A stretch of 64,000 nucleotides of DNA from Cenococcum geophilum 1.58 (GCA_001692895.1 KV748275.1:277514-341513), one strand, 5' to 3'; positions 1 to 13,000 are shown, counted from the stretch's first letter. Notes: generated by a model from the letters alone, not told the origin. Numbers and translations are program-made.

Positions 1-189
1 ACTTGGCAGAACTTTGAGGTCACGTGACTAGAGGACCGTATAAAAGAACCCTACTTCGACCGGCGCTGCTCTTCTTCTCCTTTCCTTTCTCTAGCTTTAG
101 ATCCTCGTTTATAGACTACTAATTATATAGGCTTGCGCGTCTCTCTTGTTGTGCTCGTGCCTCAATTAACTAAGTCGCTAACATTATCT
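1..189 (+). repeat. Gypsy-A 5' LTR (first ~43 bp missing)
   Basis: Matches 5692-5880 base for base apart from a few C/T and G/A differences. The match ends at GCTAACATTATC/T, after which the two copies diverge, which fixes the inner LTR boundary. The missing start lies upstream of the window. Confidence 0.92.
21..46 (+). promoter_or_regulatory. LTR promoter motifs: E-box CACGTG and TATA box
   Basis: CACGTG at 21-26 is followed by TATAAAAG at 39-46. The same pair occurs in the 3' LTR at 5712-5717 and 5730-5737. The arrangement suits a Pol II LTR promoter with a bHLH/bZIP-type site about 13 bp upstream of the TATA box. The motifs are seen directly; promoter function is inferred. Confidence 0.55.
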
Positions 190-415
190 AAAGCTTATCT
201 TACCCTTTCTTCTTAAAAAGAAACTCAAATATATCTATAAGGCTATGAAAAGGACAAGGATATAGAACAGGACCCTAAGGACATTACTAGGACTATAAGG
301 ATAGGACAGAACCCCTAGAACATAAAAGGAACACAAAAAGAACCCTAAGAACTAGACGCGCATAGACCAGAACCCCTAAAGAAATTACCTGGAATTACCT
401 AATACCCGTACCACC

Positions 416-1555
416 ATGCCAAGAAATATAGTAGCTAGTAAAGCAGCTGTAGGACCCTTAAATACCTTAGATAAAGAAACAATAACTATCTTAACCCCCT
501 AGGCGGAGCTTGCGGTAGCTAATGCCGAAATTAAACGGCTACGAGAACTGCTGGAAACTAGGGACACCCCTACCTCTAGCGATGACCCATCGGATAGACT
601 TGCTATGGTCCTTAAGGCCCTAGCCCAAAGCACCGCATTATTACGATCTGCGAAGGTCGCGGACCCCCTATTACTTACAGACGGAACTAACCCTATATTT
701 AATAATTGGAAGCTTTAACTATAAGATAAGCTTAAAGTTAATGCGGACCACTTCCCCACTACTTAAGCTAAAATGGCCTATATCTTCGGCCGTACCGGCG
801 GGGACGTATAAACGCATCTATATCCGCAATACGCCGTAAACTCCGCAGACCCCTTTATCTCTAAAGAAGAAATAATTAACTACTTATCTTCCGTTTATAA
901 GGACCCCTTTAAGATATAGAACGCCCGCCTTAATTATAAAAGCCTAAATATGAAAACAACGGAGACCTTTTTAACCTTCTAAACCCGCTTTCTGCACCTA
1001 GCTGGCCAAGCCCAAATTCCCTATAAAGACCTACTGCCAGACCTCTTTAACAAACTTACCCTAGACCTATAGCGCGCCGTACTGCTAGTTTTTACTACTA
1101 TATAGACGCTAAAGGTACTTATGGACTACTGTTTAGCCATTAATTAAGGCCTCTGTCGAATTAAGGCACGTGCTAAGCGGTATAAAGCTAGGAACTCTTT
1201 AAACTAGACTATAAGCACTATAAGAACAGCCAATAGTACCCCTATACGGACCGCAACTCCCGCGGCACTAATTGTTTAGCCTGCCGTTAACCTAGCAGCT
1301 AGTCGTGTAGCTAGTCCTACCGTGGGCCCGGTATATACTCGGCCTACTTATAGTAACCCCTATAAACAAGCCCTTAGTAATTAAGGAGCTTGCTTTTTAT
1401 ACGGTTAAAAAGACCACTTTATAAGGAACTGCCTAATAGCGGCGAAGATAAATAAGGTCCTGTTAATTTAGGAGGATAGTACAAAGTCGGAAAAAGAGGA
1501 ACTCTAGAGGAAGACTCCTCTTTAGGGTTAAAAGGAATTGACATGTTATATATTA
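416..1555 (+). pseudogene. gag: Gypsy-A gag (capsid/nucleocapsid), RIP-inactivated
   Basis: The first ATG (ACCATGCC context) opens a frame reading MPRNIVASKAAV, interrupted by TAG/TAA. The middle contains the fungal gypsy Gag signature around DPLLLTDGTNPIFNNWKL and FGRTGGD. A CCHC zinc knuckle lies at 1388-1432; its second Cys has become Tyr (CFLY for CFxC), while the His and last Cys remain. Gag would form the virus-like particle and bind element RNA. The frame is one of three, and the following protease lies one base back, so a -1 shift between gag and pol is implied, as in many Ty3/gypsy elements. The end is approximate. Confidence 0.85.
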
Positions 1556-4500
1556 ATCTAGGTCGGCTAGTTAGTAGAAAAAGCTGTACTATCCCTTATA
1601 CTTTATTCCGCAATAAATATTAAGTTTTAACCTCTGCTTTAGCTAACTCTAGAGTAAATACCTTTGCCTTAATAGACACCTAGTATGCTGTAAAGCTGGC
1701 TAAATTTCTAAATGCACCCCTTAAAGAACTGCCTAAACCTATTCCTATTTGCGGGTATAACGGATGGATAGGGCCACCTATTACAACTATCTTACGGATC
1801 TACCTCCGCGTTAACGGACGAAGGTAGTATAACGTCCCCTTTCTAATTACGGACCTTAGAAGCTATAATATAATCTTAGGAAGAAAATGGCTAGCCTATT
1901 TAGGCTTATAGCTTGACGTATAGAATAGACAGCTTCTCTAGCCTAAAACTATACCCCTAACGCCTTCCTTTATAAGAGAAATCAGTATTATAATGGAAAA
2001 CCTTATACGGCCGCAGATAAACCCCGTTTACTAGGCTGATGCAATGCGTAGGGACCAGGCTTTTGAGAAGGATGTATAGCTTAATCCGTAAAGGATCTAT
2101 ATACTACGCCGCCCCTAGGTTACCTATACTACGCCACCTGTATAAGAGACCTAGGAAGTTAGTAGTGATCTACCTAAGTCCCCTAGGGAGAACTTAGGCC
2201 CTACGAAGCCATAAAGGATAGCTAGGAATATTAGACGACATACTAAACTAATAGATTGGAAGGACAACTTATAGAAAATAGAACGTAAGCTAAGGAAGAT
2301 TACAAACTCTATACCGCAAAATACGGCCTAATGAAAGTCCGTAAAGAAACCTACGGACCTTCCCCTGGTTAATATCTGCTGTATTAGCGCTATAGGATTC
2401 TACTAGAACTTAGTTTAACCTAATACCGTTGCCTTTACTACTAGCTTATATGAAATTAATTAAATAATTAAGGAAAAGGAAAGCGAGCTTAGCGGATAGG
2501 AAAGCGAGCTTATAGATGAGGAGCTAGTCGAACAGAAACTGCCTTATTAACACCAGAAATTTAAGGATGTATTCTCTAAGGTAGTATCTGATATGCTTCC
2601 GCCTTACTAACCGTACGACTATAAGATTAAGATCGAGCCAGATAAGGAGGACACCCTTAGCTATAGCCCCCTCTGTTAGCAGTCTGCTGCCAAATTATAG
2701 GCTACAAAGTAGTACCTTATCGATAACCTAGATAAGGGCTTTATTAAGCTTAGCCAAGCCCCTTTTAACTTACTTATTCTCTTTGCCAAGAAACTAAATA
2801 GAGGACTTTGTTTCTGTATTAACTACCGTAAACTTAATAATATAACCCGTAAGGACCGCTATCTACTACCCTTACTTAACGAGACTCTAGCCTAAATAAG
2901 TAGAGCTAAGATCTTTATAAAGCTTGATATCTATTAGGCTTTTCACCGGATTAGAATAGACCCTAGATTAGAGAATCTTACTATATTTCGGACCCGTTAC
3001 GGAATATATAAATGTAAAGTACTTCCTTTTAGGCTGACTAACGGACTGGCTATATATTAGCGGTATATAAATAACATACTATTTAACTACCTTAACGACT
3101 TCTGTATAGCCTACCTAGATAATATTATAATCTACTCTAAGAATGAATTGGAGTATTAGGAGTATATCCATAAAGTCCTATAATAGCTCCGGGAAGCTAG
3201 CCTCCAGGCCAATATTAAGAAGTTAGAATTCAGTGTTAAGCGTATAAAGTACCTAGGTTTTATTATCAGTACGGACGGAATTAAGGCCGACCCAGAAAAA
3301 ACGGCCGTAATTAACCAGTGGACACCCCTACGGACCGTAAAAGGGGTATAATCATTTTTAGGTTTCTGTAACTTCTACTAACGCTTTATTAAGAATTACA
3401 GCAGAATCGCCCGGCCTCTTAACCGCCTTACTAGAAAAGACCAGCCCTTTTACTTTAACGCTATATGTATGCAGGCCTTTACTAAGCTTAAAAAACGACT
3501 GGTATCGGCTCCCCTACTTGCCTATTTTAACCTAAAACGGCCCTTAATGTTAGAAACTAATACCTTAAACGGCGCAATAGCCGGTGTTTTTTCCCAGAAG
3601 TAACTAGACGGAGAATGGCACCCTATTACATACTATTTAAAGACTATAATAGATGCCGAACTAAACTACCACATCTATAATAAAGAAATGCTGGCTATTA
3701 TCTCTAGCTTCTAGCACTGGCGTATATAGCTAGAAGGGACCCCTAAGTCTATTAAGGTAGTTTCGGATTATAAGGCCCTAGAATACTTTATGACAACTAA
3801 GGCCCTTACGGCCCGGTAGGCACGCTGGGCGGATATCCTATCTTAGTTTCACTTCTTAATTATGTATAGACTAGGCGCTATAAACCGTGCGGATGCTCTT
3901 ATAAGGCGCGAATAAGACCTAGGTGACTAGACGGCTGCGAAGATCTTATTATAGACCCAGATACTACTATGACCAGAGCACCTCAACCCCTAGATATAAG
4001 CAGAACTGGGTATAGACTCCTTAGGCGCCGAGATATATCCTATTAACCCTTTAGGACTTAACTTAATTAACGAATTGCTGTAGATAAACTGTACGGCCCC
4101 TTCTCTATAGGAGTACTGTGAAAAGGTAAAGAACGTTACCAGCCTATGGTCCCTTAAAAACGGATTACTTAAGCATTAGGAACGGCTAGTAGTAGTAAAG
4201 GAATAGAACTTATGGACTCGGCTTATTACTAAAGCATATGCCTAGGTTTCTACGGCCTACCCTGGAAAGAATAAGACCCGTAAAATTATTGGTGACTAAT
4301 ATTACTGGCCCGGAATGGTTATAGATATTAACTGCTATATACGGAACTGCAATGACTGCTATAGGTCTATAATTCCGCGAGATAAGACCCTAGGACTATT
4401 AAAGCCACTTCTGATACCAGAACGCCCCTAGCAGCATATCTCTATGGACTTTTACGAGCTGCCTATAGACCGCGACGGATATAATATAGTTATAATCCTA

Positions 4501-5649
4501 GTTGACCGCTTTAGCAAGCGCCCGTTTTTAATCCCCTATTATAAGAATATTAACGCTAAAGAGGCGGCCTGACTATATATTTATTACGTCTACCGAATTT
4601 ATGGACTACTAGATACTATTATATTAGACCGCGGACCGCAGTTTATATTGGCTTTCTGGAACGAGTTTACCCAGATCCTAGGAATTAGGCTAAAGCTTTC
4701 TACGGCGTACTACCCCTAGATAGATGGTTAGACGGAGATTATAAATTAATACTTAGACCAGAGACTCCGGCCCTTCGTTAACTACTTCTAAGATAACTAA
4801 GGTAAACTGCTACCTCTAATAGACTACGCCCAGGCAACCCTACCCTATAACTCTACGGGATTTGCACCTATCTAACTAGAAATAGGGTATCTACCCCGAA
4901 TAAGCTTTGACTAGGATAGGCCAGAAGGACCACAGACCGTACGCGAGAAACTGTTTTATAAGGAAGCCTAGCAGTACGCCAAGCGCTTAGAGGAAGCCTA
5001 GACGGTAGCCTATATAAACCTAAAAAAGGCCCAGAAATTAATAAAATAGCAGGCAAATAAGCATAGGCGCGAGCCTGACTTTACCGTAGGTAATATAGTT
5101 TGGGTTATAACAAAGAACTAAAAGACGGAACGGCCTAGCCGTAAGCTTAATTATTAGATGGCAGGACCGTATAAGGTCCTTAAGAAAATAGGCAATTTGT
5201 ATAAAGTAGAGCTCCTAGATTTAATTAAGGTTTACCCTATCTTCTCGCCGGATAAGCTACGGAAGGCTGTAAATAACTTATTACCTAGACAAAAGAACGA
5301 ACCCCCCCTGTTAATTTAAGTCAGTAGTGATAATAAATGGGAAATTGAAGAGATACTAGCCTATAAGCTAGTAAGGAAAACGCTAAAGTACCGCGTTAGT
5401 TGGAAAGGCTATAACCCAGATCCTACCTGGTACCCTATATGGAACTTTATTAGCAGCCCCTATAAGCTTTAAAAATTTTATAGCCATTACCCTAATAAAC
5501 CGGGACCGCCAAAGTACCTAGACGAATGGATGGAATGCTAGTATAATAAAGATGATAAGCTACCGGAAGAGTATAAAGATAAGAACGCCCTATGGGCATA
5601 ATACGGATATATAAAGCCTAAGGGCAGGCTTTTGCGGAGGGGGGGGTAA
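1510..5649 (+). pseudogene. pol: Gypsy-A pol: protease, RT, RNase H, integrase, chromodomain
   Basis: A single + frame runs to the stop at 5647-5649 with many internal TAA/TAG. The protease motif D-S-G-A reads N-S-R-V (1645-1656). The RT catalytic box YxDD reads Y-L-D-N (3112-3123). The first RNase H aspartate reads Asn (LETNT for LETDx). The integrase triad is still visible as LVDRF, LDRGPQF and QTEI. A chromodomain at about 5335-5475 (EEILAYKLVRKTLKYRVSWK and on) closes the protein; in chromoviruses it binds modified histones and steers insertion. All the lost residues are explained by G-to-A or C-to-T changes. The start in the gag overlap is approximate. Confidence 0.9.
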
Positions 5650-5880
5650 TATTACGGCACTGGCAGAACTTGGCAGAACTTGACTGGTAGAACTTGGCAG
5701 AACTTTGAGGTCACGTGACTAGAGGACCGTATAAAAGAACCCTACTTTGACCGGCGCTGCTTTTCTTCTCCTTTCCTTTCTCTAGCTTTAGATCCTTGTT
5801 TATAGACTACCAATTATACAGGCTTGCGCGTCTCTCTTGTCGTACTCGTGCCTTGATTGACTGAGTCGCTAACACTATCC
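5649..5880 (+). repeat. Gypsy-A 3' LTR
   Basis: The LTR begins right after the polypurine tract and ends at GCTAACACTATCC. It carries a 10-bp tandem motif, GGCAGAACTT, three or four times near its start, then the E-box and TATA motifs. It is about 232 bp long. Differences from the 5' copy are transitions. Confidence 0.9.
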
Positions 5881-6346
5881 TTACCCCGGCCTTTAACTAT
5901 TAAACGCCGCCGCGCTCGCCCGGCTGGCTCTATTCGCGTTAATATATTAACTTATTGCGACCTATAAGTATTTAAACAGAATACTGGGTATACTACGCGC
6001 GGGTATAGGTATAGTCGCGGGCGCGGTCGTGAGCGTAGTCGTAGGTGCGAACGCGGGCGTGCTTAAAGAGGCAGTATAAATAGGTAGTTCTTAAACAGGC
6101 AGTTTATAGGCATTAAGAAGAGGTAGTAGTATTTAAATAAGTTTATACGGCGCCTTATAGGGTACTGCGTAATTGAGGTATTACAGTTATAAGAGTTATA
6201 TTTTAATAATTTAATTTTCGCGGTATAGATATAAACAACTTAAATTTACGTAATATTCTAACTTAATTAGGAAGGAACTAAACTTAATTAATAGGGGGTG
6301 TTTATGTATTAATTAGGAGGTATCTATATATTAATTAGAGGGTGTC
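5881..6346. other. Unassigned spacer, RIP-like, with a short tandem repeat
   Basis: No gene is recognised. The stretch at 5990-6065 is GC-richer and CG-repetitive. At about 6285-6346 an ATTAATTAG-based unit of roughly 23 bp is repeated about three times and ends in the GTGTC used as target by the next element. This is probably relic repeat sequence that was the insertion site. Confidence 0.4.
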
Positions 6347-6604
6347 TATAAGGGTACTTTTAGTCCCTTACTTGGCTACATCCTAGGAGCTCTTAGGGGC
6401 TGCCAAGGCTAGCCTTCGGCTAGGCCTTGGCCACCCCTTATAAGCTCCTCGGGCTTGCAGCCTCCTTCCTCCCCCATCGGTTCGTCTTAGTACGAGGCTA
6501 TTACCTACCCTTATTACCATATCGTCCTCTTCTATCGACTCCCTATGTGACTTATGCTTGGCTTGCCTACTCCCTACCGTATACCCTGGCAATACTGCCT
6601 CACA
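6347..6604 (+). repeat. 5' LTR of the non-autonomous element
   Basis: Aligns without gaps to 8801-9058, with scattered transitions only. The first bases TA probably derive from TG by RIP; the last are CA. Confidence 0.9.
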
Positions 6605-6669
6605 TTTAAACCGATCCTACACCCTTGCGGGTGGTAGCCTACAGCAAGCCAAGGGCTGCGCCCTCGAGC

Positions 6670-6890
6670 AATTTCACGATCCTCTATTTTTACCTAGGAC
6701 GATCGCGTTCACTACGACACAGCAGGTACACTAGTAGACGCCTAGAGATCGCATCCGTATAACGGTGTTGGAATATGGATCAGGTCCTCTACCTTTACCT
6801 AGGACGATCGCGTATGCTGCAAAGCAGCTATACTAGCAAGACGTCTAGCAGATTGTATCCGCTTATAGTGGTAGATATAGATTAGGAGAC
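6670..6890 (+). repeat. Direct repeat pair around ACCTAGGACGATCGCG
   Basis: Two diverged copies of about 100 bp each start with TTTTACCTAGGACGATCGCG and TTTACCTAGGACGATCGCG. They continue through similar AGATCGCATCCG / AGATTGTATCCG segments. They lie just inside the 5' LTR of the non-autonomous element. Confidence 0.6.
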
Positions 6891-7289
6891 AAGGGAGATG
6901 GTAGCTACCTAGCTAAGGGTCAGGGGCTATCCGGATCGTACGCGATCATCTCTTAACGCGATTAGTATACCCGTATATAATTGGCAGTGCAGCGGTGCAG
7001 CTCTGCCCCGACGGCGACCTAAAGGTAATTTAATTGCTATTTAAAGGCTTTCTAGCAGAAGTTAAGGGGGATTATGCGCAATTAAGCTTGTAATACTCTA
7101 TAGGCTAACCACGGTTTACTTGCGCAGGGTAGTGCCACCAATAGAGCTTAGAAGGTTAAACGTCCTTAAAGAGATACAGCTACCCTAGAGGCTATCCGAT
7201 TGCTATTTAATGGCTATCTAAAGAACTAACGGCTAGTTTTTAAAGCTATAGCTACTACTATGCGCTTCCAGATCAAATACAATTAAGGG

Positions 7290-8345
7290 CTACTGCCTAA
7301 TTAGCTATAAAGCTGCCGAGACCTAATCGCAAGGCGATTATCTCTCAGAGCTACGGCTTACCTTAAGCTTTGGCTTAAAGATCCTATACGATCGCTTAAG
7401 GGCTAGGGCTTAACCCGGAAAGTTTCCGGCTGTCAGCTATAGAGCTGCTAAGACTTAATTAAAAGCAATTATCTCTTAGAGCTACGGCTCGCCTTAGAGC
7501 TACGGCTTGTCTTAGAGCTACGGCTTATCTAAGGGCTACGGCCCGACCCGGAGACTCTCCGGCTGTCAGCCTAAGGGCTACTAAGACTAAACCGTAGGCG
7601 GTTGTCTCTCATTAAGCTATAGCTTATATTAAGAACTACAGCTTGCCCAAGAGAATGGCAGTAGTTTAAAGATTATACGCGATCATCTCTCTATAAGGCT
7701 TTAGTCGCTCCAAGAGCTCCAGCTTATATTAAGAGTTACGGCTTGTTTAAGGGCTACGGCCCAACCCGGAGACTCTCCGGATATTAGCCATAGGGCTACC
7801 AAGACTAAATTATACGCAATTGTCTCTTCTAAAGTTAAAAGCTCAGCTTATAAGATCCTATTGCGGTTAAATACTATCCTTAAGCTATAGCTACAGCTTT
7901 AAGAGCTACGGCTTAAAGATTATACGCGATCTCTCTATAAGGCTTTAGTCGCTCCAAGAGCTCCAGCTTATATCAAGAGCTATAGCTTGCCTAAGAGAAT
8001 AGCAGCAGCTTAAAAATTATACGCAATTATCTTTCTGCAAGGCTTTGGTCGCTTCAAGAGCTCCAGCTTACATTAAGAGCTACGGCTTAAAGATTGTACG
8101 CGATTATCTCTCTGCAAGGCTTTAGTCACTCTAAGAGCTCTAGCTTATATCAAGAGCTACAGCTTACCTAAGAGAATAGCAGCAGCTTAAAGATCCTACG
8201 CGATCATCTTTACAAAGCTTTAGTTGCTTTAAGAGCTCTAGCTTGCATTAAGAGCTATAGCTTATCCAAGAAAATAGCAGCAGCTTAAAGATCCTACGCG
8301 ATCTCCGCAAAGCTTTAGTTGCTCTAAGAGCTCTAGCTTGCTTTA
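7290..8345 (+). repeat. Diverged tandem-repeat core of the non-autonomous element
   Basis: Units of variable length contain AGAGCTACGGCTT, then TTAAAGATT/CxTACGCGATC, then GGCTTTAGTCGCTC. They recur near 7320, 7440, 7500, 7670, 7730, 7915, 8010, 8090, 8195 and 8285. No CRISPR-like unique spacers are present; both parts of the unit drift together. They may mark RNA packaging sequence or simple expansion. Confidence 0.75.
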
Positions 8346-8800
8346 AAAGCTTATAAGACCCAACATCTCTCCAAACCCCTTCCGGGACAAGCCCTCTATA
8401 ATCTCCCGCTACCGCAAGGTAATAGAGGGGGTTAACCGCAAGAAGGGGGGGGGGGGGAATATAAGGGATATTCTTGCAATCAAGCCGGCTCTAAGTAGAG
8501 ACTATCTAGCTGTCAGCCATAGAGCTGTCGAGACTTAATCGTAGGCGATTATCTCCAAGACTAATATAATCAAGTCTTATCCCACCAGTAGACGCTCTTT
8601 TCCTACCTAAAATAGGCCCTTTTTCCCACTGGGTTTTAGCTATAGGTTAAGGTTTTTATCAAGGCTGCTTGGCTGGTCCTTTCCCCCTATTTCTTTACTC
8701 CCCTATACAAGCAAGGCTTCTGCACTGCTTACCTTTCTATATATAGAATCAATCTATTAGAATACGGGCTAGGGGCCAGCCCTAACTAAGGGGGGGGCAA

Positions 8801-9058
8801 TATAAGGGTACTTTTAATCCCTTACTTGGCTATATCCTGGGAGCTCTTAGGGGCTGCTAAGGCTAGCCTTCGGCTAGGCCTTGGCTACCCCTTATAAGCT
8901 CCTCGGGCTTATAGCCTCCTTCCTCCCCTATCGGTTCGTCTTAGTACGAGGCTATTGCCTACCCTCATTACCATATCGTCCTCTTCTATCGACTCCCTAT
9001 ATAACTCATGCTCGGCTTGCCTGCTCCCTACCGTATACCCTAGCAATACTGCCTTACA
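8801..9058 (+). repeat. 3' LTR of the non-autonomous element
   Basis: 258 bp, the same length as the 5' LTR, immediately followed by the GTGTC duplication. Confidence 0.9.
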
Positions 9059-9063
9059 GTGTC

Positions 9064-9600
9064 CCTTACCACTGCCCTATATATATAGGAACGCGAAGAA
9101 TATAGCTATATACTATTAAAAATAATATAATAGCAGATTTAGATTTGCGCCGGTTAACGGTATAAAAGCGCTATAAAAGGTTCCTCTATAACGCTATCTT
9201 TAGGTAAAGCTATATTAGATATTTTGCCTTAATATTTTAAAGTATTACATTCTCTTAGTATAGCGCTCTGCATTAAATATAGCAGCTACTACACTAATAT
9301 AAATATAGCGCAATACCTTATATAGTGATATTCCCTTAAAGCTAGGCGGGTTTTAGAAAATTTAAAAATTATTAAAAGTATAGGTCTAATTATATCCTAC
9401 GCTAGTAATATACTAAGGCCGGTATGTAGAGAAATGCCTATTAGCGGTCTCTGTATTTATAATAGCTATAGCTATAATATAGTAAATTATAAGTTTTTTA
9501 TAATTAACGTAGGCTTTACTAAGTAGTACTATAACGGCTTATATAAATGCCTCTAAACTAAAGCTTATAGATTGCTATCTAATAAAGATACTAAGCTAAG
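9064..9600. other. Unassigned AT-rich RIP-like stretch
   Basis: No recognisable gene. The - strand shows a fairly open but stop-broken frame, suggesting a relic of an unknown coding repeat. It ends with the CTAAG target duplication (9596-9600) of Gypsy-B. Confidence 0.35.
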
Positions 9601-10019
9601 TATTATAAAGCCTTATAGGAAATATTACGGTAGGCTTTATTAATGGGCTAGGTATATAGGTATAGAATAGTTAATAACATAAATATAACTAGTGGAGTAG
9701 TTACCTAATAGATTAACTTTAATTATATTCTAAGATTTACTATAAAGGAGAGAACTATCTAGGTAGGGACTATAGTCCTTTAAATACACAACTATACTTT
9801 TAAGAAATCCCCTTATATGTAATATACGTAATATATATATTATATATACGTTCCCTTTATATACTACATATACTACGTATAATATTATATAACTTTAGTT
9901 ACTATTCCTTATTATATAGTTCTACTAAATCTATTTTAGACCGTACCTATATTAACTAATTAGCTTCTTCTAACTCCTTTCTTAGTAGTTTTAATATTAT
10001 ACTTAAAGCGTCTATAATA
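9601..10019 (-). repeat. Gypsy-B 3' LTR (left)
   Basis: 419 bp, from TATTATAAAGCC to GTCTATAATA. The terminal TA and TA bases are RIP products of TG and CA, judged by the related C and D LTRs. Confidence 0.92.
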
Positions 10020-10079
10020 CTATTTCCCTCCTCTTTATTTTTGTTCTTAAAGATTTTTAATATCTTTAAGTCGTTTATT

Positions 10080-13000
10080 AGAGGTACAATGTCTATCTAA
10101 TTAATTTAGTTAATATCGTTGCTTATTATACCTAAGGCTCCTTCCTCTTTATAGACGCAACGTCGTGCTTACACTATTGCTGCGATATTATCTCTTAGTG
10201 AGATTATACTATCTCCGTATTCTCGCTGTTTAAAAAAGGGGTTGGTTTATATTACATTAGTAAACTTATCCTTATAATAACTATCCTCTTATTTATAGTA
10301 CACTAAAGCAAACATTCATTTATCCTATAATATTTACTTTATATTTAATACTAAATATACGCGTTTTATTACCTATAATAGTCGCCTAGTACCTTAATTA
10401 ATTTGCCTTAAGGTCTTATATTTAATCTACTACTACGTAGCTAGATAGTAAACTATCTTAAGCCCTTACTAAGTTAAAATGTTCTTATAATGTGGAGCAA
10501 AAGGCTTTAAAGGCCTATATTACGGCGTCTACTTAATTGCTTTATCTTAAAAAGGTTTATAAAAAGGTCTGTTTTAAGGAGTAGAAACTTATAGAATAAG
10601 GTTTATAGAAACTTAGCGATAAAAAAACGGATTCTTATTTAATTAAGAAGGAAATAGGTCTAAGTAGTTCAGTAACTACTCCTCCTAAGTTCCCCTTAGG
10701 TAATTTATTTTTTAGTAATTTTTATTATTAATACTGCTTAACCTAATCTCTTTTAATACTTCTATACCTTTCTTATAGCGTTTTTTAGATTCTATAGTAG
10801 TTCCTAGGTAGTCTTATTATAGCCTATCTACTAAACTTTATACTATATTTCGTTGTTAATATCCTTATAACTAACGATCTTTAAAACTTACTATTTATCT
10901 TCCTCCTATCCTCTATATATATCTATTTTATAAATTAGTGGCTTAATATTCCTATATACTAGCTTTAGTATCGTAATATACTATATAGGGTAGATTTTTA
11001 TCTTAGCTAATAGGTTTAACTTAAATATAACTAGTAAAATCCTTTACGTAATCTTAAAAGGTCCTAGTCTAATATAGTTTAACTTTTTACTTAGTCGTTA
11101 ACTCTTAAAATTTTTATATAGTAGCTATACTTTATCCCCCTCCTTAAGATCTAGTCCCTTAGATCTCTTAGCGTTATAGTACTTTTTTATCTTTTTTTAT
11201 ACTCCCTTTACTAATTCTATAAGGTCTATATAAAGGTCTATTAACGTCTTTATCCTTTCTTTAGCTATACTACTTGTTTTTTTACTTATTATAGTAATAA
11301 TGATATTCTTAGCTTATATCTATAATTTGCCTTAAATAGTAATATACCTATTCCTTTTTATAGTATTGCGTTATATATAAACTATATAATTAGTAATAAC
11401 GCTACCTAATTATTCTATACGTAATTAATATAATATCTTAGGTACTATTCTAGCGTCTAATTTAATATTTCTATTTAACTATCCGTCTGCGGATAATATA
11501 CAGTAAAAGTTACTACTCTAACTTTTTATTCCACTAAAAATACCTCCTAAAATACTACTATAAATCTTAGGTCTCTATTTAATATAATCTTACTTAGTAC
11601 TCTATATCTTATAAACACTTCTTTAATATAGATTTTAGCAATATCTTTCGCCAAGATTTCTTTTATACATACTATAAAGTAGCCCTATTTAGTTAACTTG
11701 TCTACTATTACTAAAATCGCGTTATACTCCCATTTGGTAATAGGATCTCTTAACTTTAGTAATTTAATAATAAAGTCCTATAATATAACCTCCTATAGTC
11801 TCTTTAGTATTTTAATAGGTTATAGCCCTCCGTATAGCTTATACCTTATTAGTTTATTTCTTTAGTAATTTAAATATTCTTTTATTACCTTTCTAGCTAT
11901 ACTTTAGATTCTATAAATAATATATTTCTCTTAAAGTTTTAACACTAAGCCTATTACTCTATTATATCCCTAAGTTATTCCCTTATAGAAATCTTCTATA
12001 AAATACCCTACTATACTTCTTAGGATGTACTTTACTTCTTAATTTTTGTATATATCTATCTATAGATCTTTTAGCTATACTTTTAGAATTCTTTATACCT
12101 AAAAGCTCTTTAATATCTTATAGACTCTTTTTAGTTTATTATCCTCTTAAGTTACTACTAGTTTAGGGTAATTGTATCTAATTACTCCATCCTTATCTCT
12201 ACGTAGCATTACTTTTAATAGTTTTTCGCCGTTCTATAATTTAGCCTTTCTGCTAAGTATATCTACTCTTGTATTTTTAGTTCCTTTAGTATACTAAATC
12301 TTAAAATAGTATTCTATAAGCATTTCTACCTATCTAACTTATCTATAATTAAGTTCTTTTATTATTAGGAACCCTATTAGGTTCTTATAATCCGTTTTAA
12401 CTATAAATAGTTTCTTTATACCTTATAAAAATACTCTCTATTTCTTTAGTGCTGCGATTATACCTAATAATTCTTTATTATAGACATTATAGTTTAACTT
12501 TAGTAGTATTATCTTTTAACTATAATATGCTACTAGGTGCTATGTATTCCTATACTTTTATAGTAAGTATACTCCTAGTATAAAGTCTAATACGTCTGTT
12601 TCTATAACTATATTTAATCCTAGTTAATAAATCCTAAGGATTAGTTCTTAGATAAACAGTTCTTTAAGTTCCTTAAATAGTTTCTTTTATTTGTTTCCCT
12701 ATGCCTATGGTTCCTCTTTCTTTATAAGCCTAGTAAACGGTTTAATATTCTTTAACTATTGCGCTATAAACCTTCTATAGTAGTTGCAAAACCCTAAAAA
12801 TAACCTTAACTATATTACGTTCTCTAGTTCTTACTAACTCACTATAGCTTCTATTTTCTTTAGGTCTATATTAATATAACCTAGCTTAATAATAAATTTA
12901 ATAAAATTGGTCTTCCTTATAAAGAACTTGTATTTCTTAATTGCTACTAGCATCTATTCTTCTTTTAATCTCTTTAAAACCTATTTAACGTATTCCCTAT

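Larger units (their letters stand above)
1..5880 (+). mobile_element. Gypsy-A: chromodomain Ty3/gypsy LTR retrotransposon, RIP-degraded
   Basis: The element reads LTR, gag, protease, RT, RNase H, integrase, chromodomain, polypurine tract, LTR on the + strand. The 5' LTR is cut by the window edge, so its TSD cannot be tested. Pol stays in one frame from about 1510 to 5649 with no indel, yet is broken by dozens of TAA/TAG codons at sites where the family has Gln or Trp. That pattern is the mark of RIP rather than of slow decay. The polypurine tract (5635-5646) overlaps the end of pol and abuts the 3' LTR. Domain order and the C-terminal chromodomain place it among the chromoviruses. Confidence 0.93.
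6347..9058 (+). mobile_element. Non-autonomous LTR retrotransposon (TRIM/LARD-like), TSD GTGTC
   Basis: Two 258-bp LTRs (6347-6604 and 8801-9058) start with TATAAGGGTAC and end in ACA. They are flanked by identical GTGTC at 6342-6346 and 9059-9063, so the ends are exact. A G-rich polypurine tract (about 8789-8797) precedes the 3' LTR, which sets the orientation. The 2.2-kb interior has no recognisable gag or pol motif in any frame. It is dominated by tandem units built on AGAGCTACGGCTT. It must have depended on another element's proteins. The short ORFs within each LTR have no support as genes. Confidence 0.88.

Noticed and set aside
6427..6609. Matching ORFs of 60 and 74 codons in both LTRs of the non-autonomous element
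   Set aside because: LTR sequence flanked by exact ends; the frame is not conserved at its ends and no product is known.
7290..8345. CRISPR-like spaced repeats
   Set aside because: Repeat and spacer parts drift together and unit lengths vary; the array is the interior of a eukaryotic LTR element.
9820..9860. TATA-rich strings in LTRs as telomere or centromere repeats
   Set aside because: They are short AT runs within defined LTRs and recur only with those LTRs.
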